Shown here: positions 48,456 to 58,900 of the stretch, piece after piece
Layout: every line of letters starts with the position of its first letter
Position numbering within the stretch: position 1 is the stretch's first letter
Source: Eutrigla gurnardus
Taxonomy: Eukaryota; Chordata; Actinopteri; Perciformes; Triglidae
NCBI GenBank assembly: GCA_963514095.1
Contig: OY741270.1
Span: forward strand, 24,541,124 to 24,605,123
Length of the DNA: 64,000 bases
Reading direction: 5' to 3'
Made by a program: the position numbers and the translations under genes
Notes under the pieces: model-generated
What the model was told of the DNA's origin: nothing
What the model saw: only the letters and a program-made list of their open reading frames with translations
Databases searched by the model: none

Positions 48456-50535
48456 TTCTCATGTCATTTGTGCCGTTTTGCGATTGGGAAAAAAAGCGAG
48501 TTCGTAGTTAAAAGTCGTGCTTTGAGCGAGTCATGCTAATCCTTTCATGCTGGAACTCAGAGCCCCTACCCCTGAATGAGAGCAATTAAATGGTGTGTTT
48601 TAACTCTGTGACTAAGAAGTCAACGTTGTAACTATTAGCGAGAGAATGTTGGCCGGTGTTTAAATGTAATATATACTTCGTCGTCACTTGTCCTTCAAAT
48701 GTGAAGGAGGGTCAGTATGCATCTCGTTAACCAGTTTATTTACTGAATATGTGAACCGAAGAACCATAACTTCATCGGTGGATTGCTGGACTTCATATTT
48801 GGTGTCTCTTCTGGTTTTTCACTGTAAATACTGAAATATGTTGGAGCTGTTTCCATGAATGACCTTTTCTGCTCGTCTGTTTCCATCCTTCTTTCCTGTC
48901 ATCCTCTGGTTCATAGAGATTTATGGAACCGAGTGGAGTTTTCCAGTAACTCTGCTAATATACGGAAAATGTAATTGCCTCCAATTTGATAATTTGTCTG
49001 TAAAAGTATGAAAACAAATGTCCTGAAACACGTTTCTCATGCTCACTGGGTCTTTGGGGAGTTTTTATCATAATGAGCATAAAGTTAAAGACATGAACAT
49101 ATTTAGAAATGTCAGATTGAAGAACCGTCCGTGCCTTTTATTGATGATCCACGGTTGTGTTGTAACAGCCGCCGCTCCTCTCAGCAGAGCTGCAGGTTAT
49201 TCATCATATCGGAGACGTTAGGCTGAGGCATGACTGTCTGCAGAGATGCTGAAGCATGTGAATGATGTTTAAACGTGGAAGCAGAATACGTCCCGGCTCG
49301 GCCCCCCCGCTGGGAATCTGGCTCATGATAAAGTTAATATCTTCTATAGCTGACGGATATCTCTCTCTCGTGCTTCTTCTGGCGTTTTGAAGACGGGTGA
49401 TCGTCTGTGTGCCGCGCTGCAGCGTTCACCTGTCTGTAAAGATTGAACTGTTATTCAGGGCTTTGTTGCTATAAGTGCTCGTCCTCGTCAGCTGATCTAA
49501 TTAGTCGACTCGTCGTCTCCAGGCTGTTTATTCGGCGATTTATTTTGAATATCTTCATATGCAGCTCGTGTTTTTATCTGAAATTAGTTTAACAGTTGAC
49601 TGTTCAACAAAGTTTAAAAAAAAAAAAAATGCCTCTGTCATATTGTCTGTATTCAATAAATCTATTCTGAAAATAATTTTATTGGACATTTTCAATCTAT
49701 CAACAATTATAAAGGAGTCTTTACAAAGGTGCATCTGTGGACATGAACTACAAAAGAGTTAAGATATCTGTAAATGAACCCAAACTGTCTCGTTCCAGGA
49801 GGTTATTTCAAAGTTTATTCTCTCAAAATGTATTCGACACTTGCTGTGTTATTTACAGGCTAGAGAGTACAAAACGCAGATTAAAACCAGCGAACAGAAG
49901 GAGGGAGTGGACGACTCAACGCTGTGGACGGAGGTGACGTAGTGTCGGAATCTTACTGTTGCTATAGTGACCAATCAAAACAAGACGCAGCACATGTGAT
50001 GGAGGTTTCCAGGTTTGTAACAGAAATTTTCTGGTTCTAGAAGCATAGAAGTGATATCCTTCTGGCCTCTGGAGAAAAAACATAATAAACATCTTTATTT
50101 TCAGTTTAGAAGATCAATGTTTGTTTCTGTGAATCTAAATCTGGACAGAAATCATCACGATGCTACCGCATTATCCTCCTCCACCTGACCTCCATCCTTT
50201 CTGAGGTCACTTGAGTTGGATTAGTCCCGGGTCGGAGCCAGTACAAGGCAAGACGGCAGTGGGAGAGTGTGTGACAACTGTCCCCTGTATGCAGATATGG
50301 ATTATATCCATTATCTGTAATGGCTTTATGTCTGAAAGGTACCAAACTCCGTCTTCCTCCCTACATTCACGTGAAGATAAACGGCGTCCTGGTGTTTGGT
50401 GGTCGAGACTCATCGACCCACAGCTCGTCCTCCACGCTGTCTGGTACCGTAACGGTCCAGGCCCTTTAACTAGAGCACCTGGCTTTGATTTGATGCGACG
50501 CTCAACATTCGTGGTAAATAAAATGTACGTGTGTG

Positions 50536-50910
50536 AGATCAGAGGGGCGTTTCATGAAGCTGCAGTTAAATCAGGCTCACTTAATTAGTAAATATGGGTT
50601 TAAATAAATGTCACATCGCTCTCCTCCTCAGGCTGAATCATTGATTTTAGCCGTTATTATAGAAATAAAGTTGACATTACTCCCACAGGACTTGAACCCA
50701 TAAAAGAATTGATTACATCAACTAAATTAAGGTGAGTCTGGCAGTGGCCCAGTCCCAGTTTGGCCTTCACATGACTTCGTTGTGAATGAATGCCATCAGT
50801 GCGTTTTTAAGGTAAACCAGGCTCGACTGGAGGATTTATCAGTTCGTTATCAGGCTCATTAAAGTCGAGCTTTTCACAATAAGACGTTCTTATGAAACTC
50901 CCCTCAGATC
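50536..50910. mobile_element. MITE with about 20-bp terminal inverted repeats and AGATC duplication
   Basis: The left end AGAGGGGCGTTTCATGAAGC at 50541 and the reverse complement of the right end, GAGGGGAGTTTCATAAGAAC, match at most positions. AGATC flanks both ends (50536-50540 and 50906-50910). Inside, GTTAAATCAGGCTCACTTAA and a related GGTAAACCAGGCTCG word face each other, a second layer of inverted similarity. No coding part is present; the superfamily is uncertain. Confidence 0.55.
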
Positions 50911-51239
50911 TACGGATACATTTCCATACTGTATGCCAAGGCTGACGACGAATTAGAGGTCAAGTTTGGTCTTGACTCGAGGTTCAAGAATATCACAATA
51001 GCACCGTATCAAACAAAGGGAAAACATACTTCATGCATCTGTAGAGATATATATATATTTATACTGTATATGTATCTATGGTAATGAATATATATGAAAT
51101 TTAGCGTTCAATACACAAGTGGTGAATATATTTCAAGTTCACAGAAATACCCACGACCACGTCTCGGGACTGATCATGTGACCAGTTTAAACTCTTCACA
51201 GTGCATAGAGCATTTCTTTGCATGCCTGCAGTCACACTT

Positions 51240-51250
51240 GGTGTGTGTGT

Positions 51251-51344
<94 letters not shown>
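51240..51344. repeat. Long (GT)n microsatellite
   Basis: About 50 GT units with one early interruption (GTGGTGTG). It may lie within the spectrin 3' UTR, where the transcript would read (CA)n. Confidence 0.95.
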
Positions 51345-51347
<3 letters not shown>

Positions 51348-51794
51348 TTTGAACAGCCCGTTAAAAGTCACTCTGGTTCTATTATTGATCCAAACGGCAC
51401 AGTATTACAGTTCACAACCATTGGTATAAGGCAGAATAATCAGAATAATCCACGTACTCCTTCATGTTCGGATATTTCCCAGCATGCCATAGAAAAGCAA
51501 ACGAGCGAAAAGCAACAGAAGAAGAGTTTTACAAACATTCTTTGGTTGAGTGTGAAGGAGCATTCCTGTGCTTTTAATTGTTTGTTAAAAAAAAGAACAC
51601 AAAGAAAAAGAAACACCAGTGATGTCTTCAACCTAAACTACGATATTTATGCTCATTCTTGCAAAATAATATAAAAAAATCTAGTGATTTAAAAAGCTCT
51701 CTTTGACTGATTGTACACAAATACTACCTTCTCTTAGCAGGTTGCCATGGCAACCCCCCTCCCCCCTCCCCTCCAATGGCCTTCACATTTCCTT

Positions 51795-51995
51795 TCACTT
51801 CTTCTTGGCAAAGCGACCGAACTTCTTCTCCTTGTCTTTCTTGGCAGCGCTGGGCTCGGGGGGGGCCGTGGAGGAGGAGGGGGGAGGCAGGCTGGAGGCT
51901 TTGGCCCCCGAGGCCCCCGAGGGCCCCGACGCCTCCTCCGCTGCCAGGGGCTGAACGGCCTTCTCCATGGCCCGGCTCCAGCGCTGGAGCTCCTC
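51795..51995 (-). CDS. sptb: Beta-spectrin last exon: end of PH domain and basic tail
   Basis: After TTGATTCCAG the exon encodes EELQRWSRAMEKAVQPL (last PH helix), a Ser/Pro/Ala-rich linker (ASGPSGASGAKASSLPPP) and KKDKEKKFGRFAKKK with TGA at 51795-51797. The Trp in LQRW is the conserved tryptophan of PH C-terminal helices. The tail resembles KEKRFSLFGKKK of beta-II spectrin. Confidence 0.9.
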   Translation of the reverse strand, partial: EELQRWSRAMEKAVQPLAAEEASGPSGASGAKASSLPPPSSSTAPPEPSAAKKDKEKKFGRFAKKK

Positions 51996-52927
51996 CTGGA
52001 ATCAAACACAGACCAGGCTGACAACGGAGTCCACCTGCAGAGGAGCGGCGTGTGTTTCTGCCTCAAGCCGCCGTCCGTCGGCCCATTAGGATTTAAATTT
52101 GCCGTTTGGTGGTCAAAGGTCAATTGTTATGTTCAATAAAGCGTACGAGTGGTGAAACAGAAATGACTTAGACGGGCAGACGTGACACACGGAAGGCTTA
52201 TCAAATCAAATATGGACGGTCTGTCTCACAACAAAGTCCACAACGTTCAGGCTCGCGTGATCGGTGCAAAGCTGTTCTTCATGTTTAAAAGAAAGAACTC
52301 ACCTCGTCTTTACACTGGAACAAATATTCACTGCCGTCTCCAAGGCTGCGAGAGGGGAAGGAAGTTAACACTCATTATATTAGACGTCTAATTTGAACTT
52401 CAGAGTAACATCAAGGCTAAACAAGTTTCCCCACAAATGTGTTCAAATCAATCGAATCCATAAAATCATACTTCCCAACTAGAAAGAGGACAGGAAACCC
52501 AGGGACTCACCGGAGTTTGCAGACGTGCTTCTTCTTCTTGTAGTTGGTGAGGATCTCCCAGCCGGCGTCCCTCAGGGTCAGCGGGTCCTCGCCGTGAAAC
52601 GTCGCCCCGTGGCCACAGCTCTTGGCGTCCTTGTAGGCCGAGAGCTGACCCGGCTTCAGCACACAGTACAGGCTGTTCCATGACCTGACAGGAAGGGGAG
52701 GGGCTTAAATGTCGCTCATTTCCAGCAATAATGCAGAGATGGATTAAACGGAATCCCAATTGCGAGACAATGGTCTTAAAATGATGTCATCATCTTCTAG
52801 ATGAACTAGATGCTCAACGTTTCTGGTTTTTCTGAATTTTATACACAAAAATGAAAAATGACTGAAACGGAACACATTTTACTAACTCTGTTTTCCATGT
52901 TTTTTATTCATTAAAAAAGGACTGTAC

Positions 52928-52995
<68 letters not shown>

Positions 52996-55900
52996 CATAA
53001 CCAGAGAACTTAGTGATATTAGGACTATGTTATAATATAATAATAGTATAGTATAATATATTATGTATATTATAAGTATATTAGTATATTATGTGTTAGG
53101 GGGCTAAAGAAGGGGCTGAAGAATGCAGACACCACCCGCTGGTCTTGTTCCTGTTATCTACCTGTTTGAAGCCTTCTTTCCGGAACCTTCCACGTCGTGT
53201 TTGCGGCCCAGCATGCCCTCCTGCAGCACGGTCTGGGCTCGGAGGGTCTCCATGGGCATGGTGGCAGCCCGTTCTGGTTCTTTGGAGACCACAGAGGCTT
53301 CCGGCTCCAGAGAACCACTCTCTTTCATTTCTGACACTAGGGGCGCTGTGGAGTCACCGGCTGTCTCCTCCAGCAGACCTGAACTGGGCTCGACGGCTCC
53401 AGAACCAGACTGGAAGAGTGACACAGTAGATGTTTGATAATTCATCATGTTTGATAGCAGGTTAGTAAGATATAGAAGAAAGCCTGATTCTTTCTTTTCA
53501 TGAGTAACAGGACCAGTGGCGGCGCCAGGGAGGGGCTTGGTTGGGCTATAGCCCCATCAAGAATTGTGTCAGCCCTACCGTTAGCCCTACCATAAAACCA
53601 CCAAGAAAAAAACAACAACAAAATAACCAAGAAAAGTGCGGAGTTCAACAGCAGCACCACGTCACGTCGTAACGGCATTCAGGCAGCTGCGATGACAACT
53701 GTCACTGATCTGTGTAGTGAAAAATCGACAAAATTCATAAAATGTTGTAAAAATGATGTAAAAGTCCTAACATATGCTTCTATATCGCGTGTCAATCAAA
53801 ATCTGAGTGTAGTGAGTGCAAAATAGTTATAAAAAGGCTTAGTCATATTCCCCCCCCCCCAAAAAAAAGTCTATAGCACGTCGAAAATTCACGAAAAAGT
53901 CAGTCAGCATATATTCATGAAAAAATATTTAAAATTGTTAAAAAGGCATAAAAATCGCTCATCTCGCTTGACGCGCCTAGTCTCAGTGTAGTGAGTCCAA
54001 AACAGCCATAAAAAGCCATGATCAATTTTTTCAGGGAAAAAAAAAGTCATACTATAGCATGTCGAAAAAAAAGTGAAAAATCGACAAAATTCATAAAATG
54101 TTGTAAAAATGATGTAAAAGTCCTAACATATGCTTCTATATCGCGTGTCAATCAAAATCTGAGTGTAGTGAGTCCAAAACAGTCATAAAAAGGCTTATTC
54201 ATGGCAGGCAGGTGGTTGAGTGGTTAGAGTGCATGCCATTTACCCATGTCTGCATATATGCAGGGGGGTTTAGCTCAGGAGGTGGAGCGTTGGACTGGCA
54301 ACTGGAAGATTGCCGGTTCGATCCCCGGCTCCTCCTAGCTGAGTGCCTGGTGTCCCTGAGCAAGACACCTCACCCCAATTGCTCCTGATGAGCTGGCTGT
54401 CGCCCTGCGTGGTTGACTCCGCCGTCAGCGTGTGAATGTGTGCGTGAATGTCAGTCATTACTGTAAAGCGCTTTGGAGAAAAGCGCTATATAAATGAGAC
54501 CATTTACATTTATATGCAGCAGCCTCAGGTTCGAATCCTGGCTGGAGATCCTTTGATACATGTCACATCCCCCTCTCTCTCCCATGTTTCCTCTCTATCC
54601 ACCGCTAAATACAAAGGTGTCTATGCAAGAAAATAATCTTAAAAAAAAAAAGCCTTGATCATATTGTTAAAAAAAGGTCATGCAGGCATGTCGAAAATTC
54701 ACGAAAAAGTCAGTCAGCATATATTCATAAAAAAATATTTAAAATTGTTAAAAAGGCATAAAAATCGCTCATCTCGCTTGACGCGCCTAGTCTCAGTGTA
54801 GTGAGTCCAAAACAGCTATAAAAAGCCATGATCAATTTTTTCAGGGAAAAAAAAAGTCATACTATAGCATGTCGAAAAAAAAGTGAAAAATCGACAAAAT
54901 TCATAAAATGTTGTAAAAATGATGTAAAAGTCCTAACATATGCTTCTATATCGCGTGTCAATCAAAATCTGAGTGTAGTGAGTGCAAAATAGTTATAAAA
55001 AGGCTTAGTCATATTCCCCCCCACCCCCCAAAAAAAAGTCTATAGCACGTCGAAAATTCACGAAAAAGTCAGTCAGCATATATTCATAAAAAAATATTTA
55101 AAATTGTTAAAAAGGCATAAAAATCGCTCATCTCGCTTGACGCGCCTAGTCTCAGTGTAGTGAGTCCAAAACAGCCATAAAAAGCCATGATCAATTTTTT
55201 CAGGGAAAAAAAAAGTCATACTATAGCATGTCGAAAAAAAAGTGAAAAATCGACAAAATTCATAAAATGTTGTAAAAATGATGTAAAAGTCCTAACATAT
55301 GCTTCTATATCGCGTGTCAATCAAAATCTGAGTGTAGTGAGTGCAAAATAGTTATAAAAAGGCTTAGTCATATTCCCCCCCACCCCCCAAAAAAAAGTCT
55401 ATAGAACGTCGAAAATTCACGAAAAAGTCAGTCAGCATATATTCATAAAAAAATATTTAAAATTGTTAAAAAGGCATAAAAATCGCTCATCTCGCTTGAC
55501 GCGCCTAGTCTCAGTGTAGTGAGTCCAAAACAGCCATAAAAAGCCATGGTCAACTTTTTCAGGGAAAAAAAAAGTCATACTATAGCATGTCGAAAAAAAA
55601 GTGAAAAATCGACAAAATTCATAAAATGTTGTAAAAATGATGTAAAAGTCCTAACATATGCTTCTATATCGCGTGTCAATCAAAATCTGAGTGTAGTGAG
55701 TGCAAAATAGTTATAAAAAGGCTTAGTCATATTCCCCCCCACCCCCCAAAAAAAAGTCTATAGCACGTCGAAAATTCACGAAAAAGTCAGTCAGCATATA
55801 TTCATAAAAAAATATTTAAAATTGTTAAAAAGGCATAAAAATCGCTCATCTCGCTTGACGCGCCTAGTCTCAGTGTAGTGAGTCCAAAACAGCCATAAAA

Positions 55901-58900
55901 AGCCATGATCAATTTTTTCAGGGAAAAAAAAAGTCATACTATAGCATGTCGAAAAAAAAGTGAAAAATCGACAAAATTCATAAAATGTTGTAAAAATGAT
56001 GTAAAAGTCCTAACATATGCTTCTATATCGCGTGTCAATCAAAATCTGAGTGTAGTGAGTGCAAAATAGTTATAAAAAGGCTTAGTCATATTCCCCCCCA
56101 CCCCCCAAAAAAAAGTCTATAGCACGTCGAAAATTCACGAAAAAGTCAGTCAGCATATATTCATAAAAAAATATTTAAAATTGTTAAAAAGGCATAAAAA
56201 TCGCTCATCTCGCTTGACGCGCCTAGTCTCAGTGTAGTGAGTCCAAAACAGCCATAAAAAGCCATGGTCAACTTTTTCAGGGAAAAAAAAAGTCATACTA
56301 TAGCATGTCGAAAAAAAAGTGAAAAATCGACAAAATTCATAAAATGTTGTAAAAATGATGTAAAAGTCCTAACATATGCTTCTATATCGCGTGTCAATCA
56401 AAATCTGAGTGTAGTGAGTGCAAAATAGTTATAAAAAGGCTTAGTCATATTCCCCCCCACCCCCCCAAAAAAAGTCTATAGCACGTCGAAAATTCACGAA
56501 AAAGTCAGTCAGCATATATTCATAAAAAAATATTTAAAATTGTTAAAAAGGCATAAAAATCGCTCATCTCGCTTGACGCGCCTAGTCTCAGTGTAGTGAG
56601 TCCAAAACAGCCATAAAAAGCCATGGTCAACTTTTTCAGGGAAAAAAAAAGTCATACTATAGCATGTCGAAAAAAAAGTGAAAAATCGACAAAATTCATA
56701 AAATGTTGTAAAAATGATGTAAAAGTCCTAACATATGCTTCTATATCGCGTGTCAATCAAAATCTGAGTGTAGTGAGTGCAAAATAGTTATAAAAAGGCT
56801 TAGTCATATTCCCCCCCACCCCCCAAAAAAAAGTCTATAGCACGTCGAAAATTCACGAAAAAGTCAGTCAGGATATATTCATAAAAAAATATTTAAAATA
56901 GTTAAAAAGGCATAAAAATCGCTCATCTCGCTTGACGCGCCTAGTCTCAGTGTAGTGAGTCCAAAACAGCCATAAAAAGCCATGATCAATTTTTTCAGGG
57001 AAAAAAAAAGTCATACTATAGCATGTCGAAAAAAAAGTGAAAAATCGACAAAATTCATAAAATGTTGTAAAAATGATGTAAAAGTCCTAACATATGCTTC
57101 TATATCGCGTGTCAATCAAAATCTGAGTGTAGTGAGTCCAAAACAGTCATAAAAAGGCTTATTCATGGCAGGCAGGTGGTTGAGTGGTTAGAGTGCATGC
57201 CATTTACCCATGTCTGCATATATGCAGGGGGGTTTAGCTCAGGAGGTGGAGCGTTGGACTGGCAACCGGAAGATTGCCGGTTCGATCCCCGGCTCCTCCT
57301 AGCTGAGTGCCTGGTGTCCCTGAGCAAGACACCTCACCCCAATTGCTCCTGATGAGCTGGCTGTCGCCCTGCGTGGTTGACTCCGCCGTCAGCGTGTGAA
57401 TGTGTGCGTGAATGTCAGTCATTACTGTAAAGCGCTTTGGAGAAAAGCGCTATATAAATGAGACCATTTACATTTATATGCAGCAGCCTCAGGTTCGAAT
57501 CCTGGCTGGAGATCCTTTGATACATGTCACATCCCCCTCTCTCTCCCATGTTTCCTCTCTATCCACCGCTAAATACAAAGGTGTCTATGCAAGAAAATAA
57601 TCTTTAAAAAAAAAAGCCTTGATCATATTGTTAAAAAAAGGTCATGCAGGCATGTCGAAAATTCACGAAAAAGTCAGTCAGCATATATTCATAAAAAAAT
57701 ATTTAAAATTGTTAAAAAGGCATAAAAATCGCTCATCTCGCTTGACGCGCCTAGTCTCAGTGTAGTGAGTCCAAAACAGCCATAAAAAGCCATGATCAAT
57801 TTTTTCAGGGAAAAAAAAAGTCATACTATAGCATGTCGAAAAAAAAGTGAAAAATCGACAAAATTCATAAAATGTTGTAAAAATGATGTAAAAGTCCTAA
57901 CATATGCTTCTATATCGCGTGTCAATCAAAATCTGAGTGTAGTGAGTGCAAAATAGTTATAAAAAGGCTTAGTCATATTCCCCCCCACCCCCCAAAAAAA
58001 AGTCTATAGCACGTCGAAAATTCACGAAAAAGTCAGTCAGCATATATTCATAAAAAAATATTTAAAATTGTTAAAAAGGCATAAAAATCGCTCATCTCGC
58101 TTGACGCGCCTAGTCTCAGTGTAGTGAGTCCAAAACAGCCATAAAAAGCCATGGTCAACTTTTTCAGGGAAAAAAAAAGTCATACTATAGCATGTCGAAA
58201 AAAAAGTGAAAAATCGACAAAATTCATAAAATGTTGTAAAAATGATGTAAAAGTCCTAACATATGCTTCTATATCGCGTGTCAATCAAAATCTGAGTGTA
58301 GTGAGTGCAAAATAGTTATAAAAAGGCTTAGTCATATTCCCCCCCACCCCCCAAAAAAAAGTCTATAGCACGTCGAAAATTCACGAAAAAGTCAGTCAGG
58401 ATATATTCATAAAAAAATATTTAAAATTGTTAAAAAGGCATAAAAATCGCTCATCTCGCTTGACGCGCCTAGTCTCAGTGTAGTGAGTCCAAAACAGCCA
58501 TAAAAAGCCATGATCAATTTTTTCAGGGAAAAAAAAAGTCATACTATAGCATGTCGAAAAAAAAGTGAAAAATCGACAAAATTCATAAAATGTTGTAAAA
58601 ATGATGTAAAAGTCCTAACATATGCTTCTATATCGCGTATCAATCAAAATCTGAGTGTAGTGAGTGCAAAATAGTTATAAAAAGGCTTAGTCATATTCCC
58701 CCCCACCCCCCAAAAAAAAGTCTATAGCACGTCGAAAATTCACGAAAAAGTCAGTCAGCATATATTCATAAAAAAATATTTAAAATTGTTAAAAAGGCAT
58801 AAAAATCGCTCATCTCGCTTGACGCGCCTAGTCTCAGTGTAGTGAGTCCAAAACAGCCATAAAAAGCCATGGTCAACTTTTTCAGGGAAAAAAAAAGTCA

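Larger units (their letters stand above)
48456..51794. other. Intergenic stretch between two convergent genes
   Basis: The stretch between the SNAP-23-like 3' end (+) and the spectrin stop codon (-) contains one MITE at 50536-50910 and a long GT array at 51240-51344. It also includes the spectrin 3' UTR. On the minus strand an ATTAAA variant signal lies at 51573-51578 and AATAAA near 49814, either of which could end the spectrin transcript. No other gene is visible. Confidence 0.5.

Noticed and set aside
51747..52139. Long + strand open frames over 51700-52140
   Set aside because: They are opposite-strand shadows of the last beta-spectrin exon, whose G+C-rich codons keep several frames open.
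53445..53678. Minus-strand open frame with a hydrophobic segment (LFLVILLLFFSWWF)
   Set aside because: It crosses the left end of the hAT element and its target duplication. The hydrophobic run comes from T-rich transposon sequence.
54271..54340. Functional tRNA gene (box A and box B present)
   Set aside because: The tRNA-like head continues into a SINE body with flanking 9-bp duplications, and an identical copy lies 2964 bp away. It is a SINE.
54270..54458. Identical 62-codon minus-strand open frames at 54270-54458 and 57234-57422
   Set aside because: They are antisense to duplicated SINE sequence. Identity reflects the block duplication, not coding constraint.
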